A stretch of DNA of 64,000 nucleotides from Micromonospora chalcea (GTDB lineage: Bacteria > Actinomycetota > Actinomycetes > Mycobacteriales > Micromonosporaceae): the NCBI RefSeq assembly GCF_002926165.1, contig NZ_MAGP01000106.1:23799-87798 (forward strand), written 5' to 3'. The position numbers and the translations under genes were made by a program. Under the pieces are notes generated by a model, which made no database searches, was not told the DNA's origin, and saw nothing but the letters and a program-made list of their open reading frames with translations. This document shows positions 51,438-59,503 of the stretch, piece after piece (the stretch's first letter is position 1; the number at the start of each line of letters is the position of its first letter).

Positions 51438-52366
51438 TCGAGGTATTCGATGCGCGCCCGGCGTACCCCGAGGGGCGCCAGGTGCGGTCGCAGCCGCGCC
51501 GTGACGGCCTCGGCGATGCGCTCCGGGGTCCACGCCGTGTGCCGCAGCACGGGCTCGGCGAGCGCCGGGTGGGTCGTCAGCATGAGTTCGGGACCGTAGG
51601 AGCGCAGCACCTGGCCGGTCAGTTCGGCGCTGAGGTCGGAGAGCAGGTAGAGCAGCAGCGGCACGTTGGCCTCGGGCGCGACACCCGCGTTCTGCCCGCT
51701 CGGTACGCCGCGGAACCGCTCGAGCACCTCGGCCATCCGGGTCTGGGCGTTCGGGGAGATCGCGTTGACGCGGATCCCGGCCTCGGCGAGTTCGGCCGCC
51801 CAGGCGTAGGTGAGCGTGGCGATCGCGGCCTTCGTCGCCCCGTACACGGCCGTCTCGGCACGGCCCATCTGCTCGCCCGAGGTGACGTTGACCAGGACCC
51901 CGTGCCCCTGGGCGCGCATCGCCGCGATGGCGGCGTCGCCCCAGGCGACGGCGCCGAGCACGTTGACCTCGAGCATCCGGCGCACAGTGGCCTCGGACTC
52001 GGCGCCGGCGCGGGCCATGGCGAAGACGCCGGCGTTGTTGACGAGGCCGTCGAGCCTGCCGTGCTCGGCGAGGCAGTCACGCACGAGGTCGTGCGCGCTC
52101 GCCCAGTCCGCGACGTCGGCGACCCTGATCGAGCCCCGGCCGTCCGCCGCGGCGATCTGCCCGCTGAGCCGTTCGAGTCCGTCCGCGTCGACGTCGACCG
52201 CGACCACGTGGCCTCCGGCCGCGGCGATGCCGCGCGCGTACGCCGCCCCCAGCCCGCCGGCGGCGCCGGTGACGAGGACGACACGGCCGGCGAGCAGGCC
52301 GGCTGCCCGGTCGGGCCGGGCGGCGGGCGGACGCCCGGACGGGACGGCGGGAATCGGGTCGGGCAT
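51434..52366 (-). CDS. SDR-family oxidoreductase with C-terminal extension
   Basis: SDR of 310 residues: VVLVTGAAGGLGAAYARG, NNAGVFAMARAG, NVTSGEQMGRAETAVYGATK with catalytic Ser, Tyr and Lys. A roughly 60-residue C-terminal extension (LRHTAWTPERIAEAVTARLRP) exceeds the normal SDR length, as in some steroid hydroxyacyl-CoA dehydrogenases. It is first in a leftward unit whose promoter shares the spacer with kstR2 (two KstR2 boxes). Confidence 0.87.
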   Translation of the reverse strand: MPDPIPAVPSGRPPAARPDRAAGLLAGRVVLVTGAAGGLGAAYARGIAAAGGHVVAVDVDADGLERLSGQIAAADGRGSIRVADVADWASAHDLVRDCLAEHGRLDGLVNNAGVFAMARAGAESEATVRRMLEVNVLGAVAWGDAAIAAMRAQGHGVLVNVTSGEQMGRAETAVYGATKAAIATLTYAWAAELAEAGIRVNAISPNAQTRMAEVLERFRGVPSGQNAGVAPEANVPLLLYLLSDLSAELTGQVLRSYGPELMLTTHPALAEPVLRHTAWTPERIAEAVTARLRPHLAPLGVRRARIEYLD

Positions 52367-52418
52367 CGGGCAGCCCCTCTCGGCTGATCGGGATCCGCAG
52401 CGCGGGCTCCGGGCACCG

Positions 52419-52432
52419 AACGAGCGCTTGGT
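52419..52432. promoter_or_regulatory. KstR2-type operator box 2
   Basis: AACGAGCGCTTGGT differs from AnCAAGnnCTTGnT at one position. It lies 53 bases upstream of the SDR start, on the left side of the kstR2 promoter region. Confidence 0.7.
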
Positions 52433-52512
52433 TGGCCGCCACCCTAGGCATTGCGAGCACCCCGGTCAAGGGAGGCTGGCTTTATCATGCTGAAGGCATC
52501 GAAGTGATATAA

Positions 52513-52526
52513 AGCAAGCGCTTGAC
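52513..52526. promoter_or_regulatory. KstR2-type operator box 3
   Basis: AGCAAGCGCTTGAC contains the perfect CAAGCGCTTG core, with a mismatch at the last base of the pattern. It is 34 bases before the kstR2 start, as expected for autorepression. Confidence 0.78.
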
Positions 52527-52559
52527 CAACACATTGCTCGAGGAACCGGGAGCACCCAT

Positions 52560-53147
52560 ATGTCGACGACCCAGGACCGACGCTCGGTCATCCTCGACAA
52601 CGCCGCCCACCTTTTCGCAGCCAAAGGAATCGATGCCACGACCGTCCGCGAGATCGCCGATTCGGTCGGGATCCTCTCCGGCAGCCTGTACCACCACTTC
52701 AAGTCCAAGGACGAGATGGTCAACGCGATCATCTCGGACTACCTGACCGACCTGACCTACCGCTACGGCGAAGTCCTGGCGTCCGAGGAGAAGCCGGCGA
52801 CCCAGTTGCGCAAGCTCGTCACCAGTTCGCTGGCCAACATCGAGGCCCACCCGCACGCGACCGAGATCTACCAGAACTCGAGCGGTTACCTGCCCAAGAT
52901 CGAGGGCTACGAGCACATCCGCGAGGCGGCCGCCACGATCCAGCGGGCCTGGATCCAGGTGCTCGAGGCCGGTATCGCCACTGGCGACTTCCGCAACGAC
53001 ATCCCGGTACGCGTGCTGCACGGCATGCTGCGCGACGCGCTGTGGCTCTCGGTCCGCTGGTTCAAGCCGACCCCGTCGTACTCCATGGCGAACTTCGCCG
53101 ACGACTTCGTCTCGGTGTTCCTCGACGGCATTCTCGCCCGCGACTGA
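52560..53147 (+). CDS. kstR2: TetR-family repressor KstR2
   Basis: Regulator of 195 residues. The N-terminal HTH (ILDNAAHLFAAKGIDATTVREIADSVG, then ILSGSLYHHFKSKDEMV; residues 10-55) is nearly that of mycobacterial KstR2. The C-terminal ligand domain includes EIYQNSSGYL and LRDALWLSVRWFKP, echoing the RDTTWVSVRWY of that protein. KstR2 is released by HIP-CoA, made by FadD3. Six matching boxes in the cluster support the assignment. Confidence 0.92.
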   Translation: MSTTQDRRSVILDNAAHLFAAKGIDATTVREIADSVGILSGSLYHHFKSKDEMVNAIISDYLTDLTYRYGEVLASEEKPATQLRKLVTSSLANIEAHPHATEIYQNSSGYLPKIEGYEHIREAAATIQRAWIQVLEAGIATGDFRNDIPVRVLHGMLRDALWLSVRWFKPTPSYSMANFADDFVSVFLDGILARD

Positions 53148-53157
53148 GCGCGGACAA

Positions 53158-53171
53158 ACCAAGCGCTTGCT
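53158..53171. promoter_or_regulatory. KstR2-type operator box 4
   Basis: ACCAAGCGCTTGCT, a perfect match, located in the 54-base gap between kstR2 and the downstream phosphotransferase gene. It gives that gene its own regulated promoter. Confidence 0.85.
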
Positions 53172-53201
53172 AGGTTGGTGCCCGGAAGAGGAGGCGCCCC
53201 C

Positions 53202-54278
53202 ATGACGGCAGCAGGTCACGCCCGGACAGGTCCGGCCCCGATCGAGCCCACCCGGCACGCCGGGCTCCCGGCGGGCGTCGACGCCTGGCTCGGCCGCGCG
53301 GTGCCCGAGCTGCAGGGCAACCTCCGGCACGAGGTCATCGCCGGAGGGCGCTCCAACTTGACCTACCGGACCACCGACGCGGCCGGCCACGTCGTCGTGC
53401 TGCGCCGTCCACCGCTCGGAAACCACCCGGCCACCGCGCACGACGTCCTGCGCGAGGCGCGAATCCTGCGCGGGCTGCACGGCCACCTCCCGGTGCCCCG
53501 GGTGCTCGCGGTCGAGGAGACGGGCGAGGTGGCCGGCGCGCCCCTCGTCGTACTCGAGCACCTCGACGGCGTGATCCTGCGCAGCCCCGCCGACGTCGAG
53601 CGGCTCACCACCGAGGCCGACCGCGCGCTCATCGGCCCCACGCTCGTCGACGCTCTCGTGGCCCTGCACCGACTCGCCCCGGAGGTCATCGGACTGGGCG
53701 GCCTGGCCCGCCGCCGTGACTACCTCCCCCGGCAACTCGGACGCTGGCACGAGAACTGGCAGCGGAGCAGGATCCGCGACCTGCCCGACCTGCAGACCGC
53801 GCACGAGCACCTGGTGGCCGCGGCGCCCGGGCAGTCCCGCTCGGGGATCGTGCACGGCGACTTCCGCCTGGACAACTGCATGCTCGACTCGCGATGGCGG
53901 GTCCAGGGCGTACTCGACTGGGAACTCACCACCGTCGGCGACCCGTTGGCCGACGTCGGCCAGTTGCTCGTCTACTGGGCGCAGGCCGGCGACACGGCCC
54001 GCGCGCTGCACGACCCGGCCACGGTCCGGCCCGGCTTCTCGACCCGGGACGAACTGCTCTCCCGGTACTGCCTCGCCACCGGCACCGACCCGGGGCGGAT
54101 CGACTACTTCGTCGCCTACAACTGGTGGAAGACCGCGTGCATCCTCGAGGGCGTGTACACCAGGGTCACGCAGGGCGCGATGAGCGGCGGCGACCGCACC
54201 GCGGCCTCGTTCGCCGAGCAGGCGGCCGCCGTCGCCGGCCGGGCGGCGGCCCTCGCGGCGGCGCTGCCCCGGCACTGA
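53202..54278 (+). CDS. Aminoglycoside-phosphotransferase-fold kinase (ACAD10/11 kinase-domain type)
   Basis: Protein of 358 residues. It has a kinase-like fold: GGRSNLTYRTTDAAGHVVVLRRPP (nucleotide loop and Lys-equivalent region, about 55-80), Brenner motif IVHGDFRLDNCM (about 216-227) and VLDWELTTVGDP with the metal Asp (about 239). The close relatives are the N-terminal kinase halves of ACAD10/11 and bacterial FadE36-annotated proteins, not resistance enzymes. In mammals this domain phosphorylates 4-hydroxyacyl-CoAs. The matching dehydrogenase half is the gene at 41023. ATG at 53202 follows GAGGAGG. Confidence 0.85.
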   Translation: MTAAGHARTGPAPIEPTRHAGLPAGVDAWLGRAVPELQGNLRHEVIAGGRSNLTYRTTDAAGHVVVLRRPPLGNHPATAHDVLREARILRGLHGHLPVPRVLAVEETGEVAGAPLVVLEHLDGVILRSPADVERLTTEADRALIGPTLVDALVALHRLAPEVIGLGGLARRRDYLPRQLGRWHENWQRSRIRDLPDLQTAHEHLVAAAPGQSRSGIVHGDFRLDNCMLDSRWRVQGVLDWELTTVGDPLADVGQLLVYWAQAGDTARALHDPATVRPGFSTRDELLSRYCLATGTDPGRIDYFVAYNWWKTACILEGVYTRVTQGAMSGGDRTAASFAEQAAAVAGRAAALAAALPRH

Positions 54279-54322
54279 TCCGCGCCCGGCCGTACCCACT
54301 CGGCGTGGTGGCGTGAGCCGGC

Positions 54323-54357
54323 TGTCGACGTCCCCGGTTCGACCGGGGACGTCGACA
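54323..54357. terminator. Bidirectional terminator hairpin
   Basis: A perfect 15-base-pair inverted repeat, TGTCGACGTCCCCGG and CCGGGGACGTCGACA with a TTCGA loop, sits in the 86 bases between two convergent genes. It has no U-tract, as is usual in high-G+C actinomycetes, but should stop transcription from both sides. Confidence 0.85.
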
Positions 54358-54364
54358 CACCCGC

Positions 54365-55585
54365 CTAGGAGAGCCGCTCGATGACCATCGCCATGCCCTG
54401 GCCACCGGCCGTGCACATGGTCTCGAGGCCGAACTGGCCGTCCCGCGCCCGCAGCCCGTTGATGAGCGTCGTCGTCATCCGCGCTCCGGTCTGACCGAAC
54501 GGGTGGCCCAGGGCGATCGCGCCGCCGTGCACGTTGACCCGCTCGGGGTTGGCCTTGAGGTCCGAGATGGAGGGGACGACCTGAGCGGCGAACGCCTCGT
54601 TGAGCTCGACGAGATCGATGTCGGCCATCGAGAGCCCGGCCAGCGCGAGGGCCCGCCTCGACGCCTCGACCGGGCCGAGACCCATGATCTCCGGCGAGAT
54701 CGCCGAGACACCGGTGGACAGGATCCGGGCCAGCGGCGTGACGCCGAGTTCGGCGGCCTTGCGGCTGGACATGATGATGAGGGCGGCCGCGCCGTCGTTG
54801 AGCGGGCAGCAGTTGCCCGCGGTCACCGTACCGTCGGGCCGGAAGGCCGGTTTGAGGCCGGACAGCGACTCGGCCGTCACTCCGGCGCGAGGGCTGTCGT
54901 CGGTGGCCACGACGGTGCCGTCGGCGAGGGTCACCGGCGTGATGTCGGTGGCGAAGAAGCCCGACTCGATCGCGGCCTGGGCCCGCTGCTGGCTCGTGGC
55001 GGCCCACTCGTCCTGCTCGGCGCGGCTCACACCGCGGTGGCTCGCGACGTTCTCGGCGGTCTCGCCCATCGCGATGTAGACGTCGGGCAGTTCATTCGCG
55101 TCGCGTGGGTCGGTCCACGGGCCGGCGCCACCCCGTCCGCGGGTGGCGGTGCGCTCCCCCGCCGCGGCGAAGATCGGGTTCTTCGTGTCCGGCATGCCGT
55201 CGGACTTGCCGGCGGCGAAGCGCGAGACGGCCTCGACCCCGGCGGAGACGAGCACGTCGGCCTCACCGGAGCGGATGGCGTGCAGCGCCATCCGGGTCGT
55301 CTGCAGGCTCGACGCGCAGTACCGCTGCACCGTCGTCCCGGGAACCCGGTCGAGCCCGAGTTCGACAGCGACGACGCGCGCGAGGCCCCAGCCCTGCTCG
55401 CCGGCCGGCTGCGCGCAGCCGAGCATGAGGTCGTCGATCTGGGTCGGGTCGAGCGCCGGCACCTGGGCCAGGGCCGCCTGGACCATCTGGGTGGCCAGGT
55501 CGTCGGCCCGCATCGAGGCCAACGACCCCTTGAAGGCCCGGCCGATCGGCGAGCGCGCCGCGGCGACGATGACTGCGTCCTGCAT
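54365..55585 (-). CDS. Acetyl-CoA C-acyltransferase (thiolase)
   Basis: Thiolase of 406 residues with the complete catalytic set: Cys90 in VQRYCASSLQT, NEAFA (about 330), GHPFGQTG (His, about 362) and MCTAGG (last Cys, about 392). It is not the FadA6 orthologue, which is at 57461, so it provides a second thiolytic activity, probably for the acyl chains left after ring cleavage. It is 131 bases downstream of fadD3 in the same direction. Confidence 0.9.
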   Translation of the reverse strand: MQDAVIVAAARSPIGRAFKGSLASMRADDLATQMVQAALAQVPALDPTQIDDLMLGCAQPAGEQGWGLARVVAVELGLDRVPGTTVQRYCASSLQTTRMALHAIRSGEADVLVSAGVEAVSRFAAGKSDGMPDTKNPIFAAAGERTATRGRGGAGPWTDPRDANELPDVYIAMGETAENVASHRGVSRAEQDEWAATSQQRAQAAIESGFFATDITPVTLADGTVVATDDSPRAGVTAESLSGLKPAFRPDGTVTAGNCCPLNDGAAALIIMSSRKAAELGVTPLARILSTGVSAISPEIMGLGPVEASRRALALAGLSMADIDLVELNEAFAAQVVPSISDLKANPERVNVHGGAIALGHPFGQTGARMTTTLINGLRARDGQFGLETMCTAGGQGMAMVIERLS

Positions 55586-55716
55586 TGGTGTCCTCCGGTT
55601 CTCGGGCTGGCGCCCGTGACGGCGGTGCCGTCGGTGTCAGGTCTGGTCGGGGCGTCGGGCCTGCCGGCGAGCAGGGCACCGGGGCCGGTGCGCCCGCACG
55701 AAGCGCAACGCCGGGC

Positions 55717-57330
55717 TCACCCGGTGAGCTTGAACTTCTGGATCTTTCCGCTCGCGGTTCGTGGCAGCGCCGCAACGACGGTGAAGCTGCGCGGGCGCTT
55801 GAAGTTGGCCAGCCGCTCCCGGCACCACGCCTCGAGCTCGTCGGCGAGCGCCGACTCGTCACCGGTCCAGGCGGGAACGGTCTGTACGAAGGCGCTGCCG
55901 ACCTCGCCCATCCGCGCGTCGGGGACCCCGACGACCGCGACGTCGAAGACGGCGGGATGTTCGGACAGCACCCGCTCGACCTCGGCGGGGTAGACGTTGA
56001 AGCCCCCGACCATGTAGACGTCCTTGATCCGGTCGGTGATGCGCAGGTAGCCGTCCTCGTCGACCCAGCCGACGTCACCGGTGTGCAGCCAGCCGTCCTC
56101 GTCGATGGCCTGCGCCGTGGCGTCCGGGTCCTCGAAGTAGCCCGCCATCACGTTGTAGCCGCGCACGAGGATCTCGCCCGACTCGCCGGCCGGCAGCGGC
56201 TGTCCGTCGAGACCGGCGATCCGCAACTCGGTGCCCGGGATCGCCCGCCCGCAGCTGGTCGAGATCCGTTCGAGGCCGGCGTCGGGCGGGCACACGGTAG
56301 CGGTGCCGCACGTCTCGGTCAGGCCGTAGGCGGTGATGACATCGCGGAAGCCGAGTTCCTCGCGCATCCGGCGCAGCAGCGGCACCGGCACGATCGTGGC
56401 GCCGGTGACGGCCAGGCGTACCGAGCTGAGGTCGTACCTGCCGAGGTCGGGGTGTTCGAGCAGGGAGGTGTAGACGGTGGGCGCGCCGGGGAAGACCGTG
56501 ACCCGTTCCTGCTCGATGAGACGCAGCACGGTCTCGACGGCGAACACGGCGACCGGGATGATCGTGGCGCGTGTGAGGAGGCAGGCCAGGATGCCGGCCC
56601 GCCAGCCGAAGCTGTGGAAGAACGGGTTGACCATGAGATAGCGGTCGCCTCGCCGCAGTCCGACGAGTCGGGCCCACTCCCGGTCGACGCGAAGGTTCGA
56701 GGCGTGCGAGACCATCGCGCCCTTGGGGTAGCCGGTGGTGCCGGAGGTGAACAGGATGTCGGACACGTCCTCCGGGGCGAGGGCGGCGATCCGTTCGTCG
56801 ACGACTCCGGGGTCGACCTGGTCGGCCAGCGCGGTGAAGCCCGCCAGGGACCACACGCCGTGATCGGTCTGCTCGCGGCCGGTGGCGGACAGGTCGACGA
56901 CGGTACGCACCGAGGGCAGCAGTGGCACGGGGCGGCCGAAGGCCGGTGACGGCCCGTCACCGCGCAGCGCGGCCAGGTAGCGGGTGTCCAGGAAGGCGTC
57001 GTCCAGGACGACCATCGTGGCCCGGACCTTGGCGATGACGGACCGTGCCTCCGCACCACGGAAGCGGGTGTTGACGGGGCACAGCACGCCCCCCGCGGCC
57101 AGCACGCCGAGGGCGCTGACGACCCAGTCGGCGCTGTTCGGGGCCCAGACGACGACGCGGTCCCCCGGCTCGAGACCGTGCGCGACAGCGGCCCGCGCGA
57201 ACCGGTTGACGGCCGCGTCGAGCTCGGCGAAGGTCATCCGCACGTCCCCGTCGACGAGGGCCTCCAGCTCGGCGGCGTCCTGCGCGGCCTGCCGCAGCAG
57301 GGCGGGGATCGTGGTCAACACGTCACTCAC
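55717..57330 (-). CDS. fadD3: FadD3-type HIP-CoA ligase
   Basis: Acyl-CoA ligase of 537 residues: ILFTSGTTGYPKGAMVSHASN (about 190), NPFFHSFGWRAGILACLL, TAYGLTETCGTATVC, HTGDVGWVDEDGYLRITDRIKDVYMVGGFNVYPAEVE and the C-terminal Lys in SGKIQK. The middle block around NPFFHxFGxxAGILACL is that of FadD3, which activates HIP (3aH-4-propanoate-7a-methylhexahydroindanedione) and thereby makes the KstR2 inducer. GTG 57330 is preferred because GAGGAG lies 6 bases before it; ATG 57336 would leave no spacing. Confidence 0.9.
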   Translation of the reverse strand: MSDVLTTIPALLRQAAQDAAELEALVDGDVRMTFAELDAAVNRFARAAVAHGLEPGDRVVVWAPNSADWVVSALGVLAAGGVLCPVNTRFRGAEARSVIAKVRATMVVLDDAFLDTRYLAALRGDGPSPAFGRPVPLLPSVRTVVDLSATGREQTDHGVWSLAGFTALADQVDPGVVDERIAALAPEDVSDILFTSGTTGYPKGAMVSHASNLRVDREWARLVGLRRGDRYLMVNPFFHSFGWRAGILACLLTRATIIPVAVFAVETVLRLIEQERVTVFPGAPTVYTSLLEHPDLGRYDLSSVRLAVTGATIVPVPLLRRMREELGFRDVITAYGLTETCGTATVCPPDAGLERISTSCGRAIPGTELRIAGLDGQPLPAGESGEILVRGYNVMAGYFEDPDATAQAIDEDGWLHTGDVGWVDEDGYLRITDRIKDVYMVGGFNVYPAEVERVLSEHPAVFDVAVVGVPDARMGEVGSAFVQTVPAWTGDESALADELEAWCRERLANFKRPRSFTVVAALPRTASGKIQKFKLTG

Positions 57331-57385
57331 GCACATCTCCTCACGCGGAGCCGGTCACTTGTCGGAAACGAAGCACAGACTACCA

Positions 57386-57399
57386 ACCAAGCGCTTGCT
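57386..57399. promoter_or_regulatory. KstR2-type operator box 5
   Basis: ACCAAGCGCTTGCT, a perfect match, in the 130-base divergent spacer between fadD3 and fadA6. It can control both directions. Confidence 0.87.
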
Positions 57400-57460
57400 A
57401 GACTAGCGGCAGCGACGCCGGCGGCACCGACCGGTGAGGCATCTGAAGGAAGGGAACCCG

Positions 57461-58612
57461 GTGGCAGAGGCATACATCGTGGACGCCGTCCGCACCCCCG
57501 TCACGCGACGCGGTGGCGCGCTCGCCAAGATCCACTCCGCCGATCTGGGAGCCGCCGCGCTCACCAGCCTCATGAGTTCCTCGGGGATCGACCCCGGCGC
57601 CGTCGAGGACGTCGTGTTCGGCTGTGTCGACACCATCGGCCCACAGGCCGGTGACATCGCCCGCACCGCCTGGCTCGCCGCCGGCCTCCCGCAGCACGTA
57701 CCCGGCGTAACAGTGGACCGGCAGTGCGGCTCGAGCCAGCAGGCGGTGCACTTCGCGGCCCAGGCCGTCATGGCCGGAGTCAACGACGTCGTCGTCGCCG
57801 GGGGCGTGCAGAACATGAGCGCCATCCCCATCTCGGCCGCGATGCTCACCGGTCAGCAGTACGGCTTCGACGACCCCTTCTCCGGGTCGATCGGCTGGCG
57901 CGAGCGCTACGGCGACGAGCAGATCTCCCAGTTCCGCTCGGCCGAGATGATCGCCGAGAAGTGGGGCGTCAGCCGGGAGGACATGGAACGCTTCGCCCTG
58001 CGAAGCCACGAGCGGGCCCTGCGGGCCATCGCCGAGGGCCGCTTCAGCCGCGAGATCCGCGCCGTCGGCGACGTCGACACCGACACCTGTCCGCGCGCCG
58101 ACACGAGCCTGGAGAAGATGGCCGCCCTCGACCCGCTGACCCCCGGCGGCCGGGTCACCGCCGCCGTGGCGAGCCAGATCTGCGACGGCGCGGCGGCGCT
58201 GCTCGTCATGAGCGAGCGGGCAGTGGCCGAGCACGGGGTGACGCCGCGCGCCCGGATCCACCACCTGTCGGTACGCGCCGACGACCCGGTGCTGATGCTC
58301 ACCGCCCCGATCCCCGCCACCGCGCACGCGCTCGAACGCACCGGAATGTCGATCGACGACATCGACCTGTTCGAGATCAACGAGGCGTTCGCCTCGGTCG
58401 TGCTCGCCTGGCTCCAGGAGACGGGGGCCGACCCGGAGCGGGTCAACGTCAACGGCGGCGCGATCGCCCTGGGCCACCCGCTCGGCGCCACCGGCGCCCG
58501 GCTGATGACCACCCTCCTGCACGAGCTCGAACGCACCGGCGGCCGCTACGGCCTGCAGGTGATGTGTGAGGGCGGCGGCCAGGCCAACGTCACGATCATC
58601 GAGAGGCTCTGA
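57461..58612 (+). CDS. fadA6: FadA6-type beta-ketoacyl-CoA thiolase
   Basis: Thiolase of 383 residues. Recalled FadA6 features: VDAVRTPVTRRGGALAKIH, GVTVDRQCGSSQQA with Cys89, GGVQNMSAIPIS, RYGDEQISQFR, ISREDMER-like segment, EINEAFA, GHPLGATG and the end MCEGGGQANVTIIERL. FadA6 performs the thiolysis that finishes ring-derived chain degradation. The GTG at 57461 follows GAAGGAAGGG. Its stop shares a base with the SDR start. Confidence 0.92.
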   Translation: MAEAYIVDAVRTPVTRRGGALAKIHSADLGAAALTSLMSSSGIDPGAVEDVVFGCVDTIGPQAGDIARTAWLAAGLPQHVPGVTVDRQCGSSQQAVHFAAQAVMAGVNDVVVAGGVQNMSAIPISAAMLTGQQYGFDDPFSGSIGWRERYGDEQISQFRSAEMIAEKWGVSREDMERFALRSHERALRAIAEGRFSREIRAVGDVDTDTCPRADTSLEKMAALDPLTPGGRVTAAVASQICDGAAALLVMSERAVAEHGVTPRARIHHLSVRADDPVLMLTAPIPATAHALERTGMSIDDIDLFEINEAFASVVLAWLQETGADPERVNVNGGAIALGHPLGATGARLMTTLLHELERTGGRYGLQVMCEGGGQANVTIIERL

Positions 58613-59418
58613 TGACCCACTCCCCCGCGACGCCCGGCGGCGTCGACCTGACCGGCCAGGTCGCCGTCGTCACCGGAGGCACCCGTGGCATCGGCGCCGA
58701 GATCACCCGCGCCTTCCTCCGGGCCGGGGCGCGGGTGCTCGTGTGCGGCCGCAGCGAGCCCGAGCAACTGCCCGGGATCGACGGACGCACGCCCGTCTTC
58801 GTCCAGTCGGACGTACGCGACCCGGAGCAGGCCAAGGCCCTCGTCGCCGCGGCGGTGGACCGGTTCGGCCGGCTCGACATCCTGGTCAACAACGCCGGTG
58901 GCGCACCGAGCGCCGACACCGCGACGGTGTCCCCCCGCTTCGTCTCGGCGGTCGTCACGCTCAACCTGCTCGCCCCGTTCTACGTCGCGCAGCAGGCCAA
59001 CGAGGTCATGCAGCGTCAGGGCAGCGGGACGATCATCAACATCGGCTCGGTCGCCGGAGCCAACCCGGCCCCGGACACCGCCGCGTACGCCGCGGCCAAG
59101 GCGGGCCTGACGATGCTGACCCGGTGCCTCGGGCTCGACTTCGCGCCCGCCGTACGGGTCAACCAGGTGACTGTGGGTCTCGTGCAGACCGAGCTGTCGC
59201 ATCTCTACTACGGCGACGAGGCGGGGCAGGACCGCGTGGCGCGGACCATCCCCATGCGGCGGATGGCCACCCCGGCCGACATCGCCGCGGCCTGCCTGTT
59301 GCTCGTCTCGCCGCTGTCCGCCTACGTCACCGGCACGGAGATCGTCGTCGACGGTGGTGGGGAGATCCCGTCGCGGCACCTGGCCGCCCAGCCGCCCGGC
59401 GCCGGTCCGCTCGGCTGA
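58612..59418 (+). CDS. SDR-family oxidoreductase
   Basis: SDR of 268 residues: VVTGGTRGIG, NNAGGAPSADTATVSPRF, NIGSVAGANPAPDTAAYAAAK with catalytic Ser-Tyr-Lys, and a C-terminal SAYVTGTEIVVDGGGE. It is co-transcribed with fadA6 (TGATG overlap), so a hydroxyacyl-CoA dehydrogenase feeding that thiolase is the natural reading. It occupies the place of an SDR in mycobacterial KstR2 regulons. Confidence 0.88.
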   Translation: MTHSPATPGGVDLTGQVAVVTGGTRGIGAEITRAFLRAGARVLVCGRSEPEQLPGIDGRTPVFVQSDVRDPEQAKALVAAAVDRFGRLDILVNNAGGAPSADTATVSPRFVSAVVTLNLLAPFYVAQQANEVMQRQGSGTIINIGSVAGANPAPDTAAYAAAKAGLTMLTRCLGLDFAPAVRVNQVTVGLVQTELSHLYYGDEAGQDRVARTIPMRRMATPADIAAACLLLVSPLSAYVTGTEIVVDGGGEIPSRHLAAQPPGAGPLG

Positions 59419-59437
59419 GCGCGCGGGGCATGTACGG

Positions 59438-59472
59438 CGGAGGGGCCGCACCGGTTCGGTGCGGCCCCTCCG
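59438..59472. terminator. Bidirectional terminator hairpin
   Basis: A perfect 16-base-pair stem, CGGAGGGGCCGCACCG and CGGTGCGGCCCCTCCG, with a GTT loop, placed in the 85 bases between the convergent SDR and dehydrogenase genes. It is GC-rich and lacks a U-tract. Confidence 0.85.
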
Positions 59473-59503
59473 CTCCTGCCTGCCGTGGAGTTCGGCGCCT
59501 CGC

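Noticed and set aside
53202..54278. Antibiotic (aminoglycoside) resistance gene
   Set aside because: The fold is shared, but the sequence features and the KstR2 context fit the ACAD10/11 kinase branch, which acts on acyl-CoAs.
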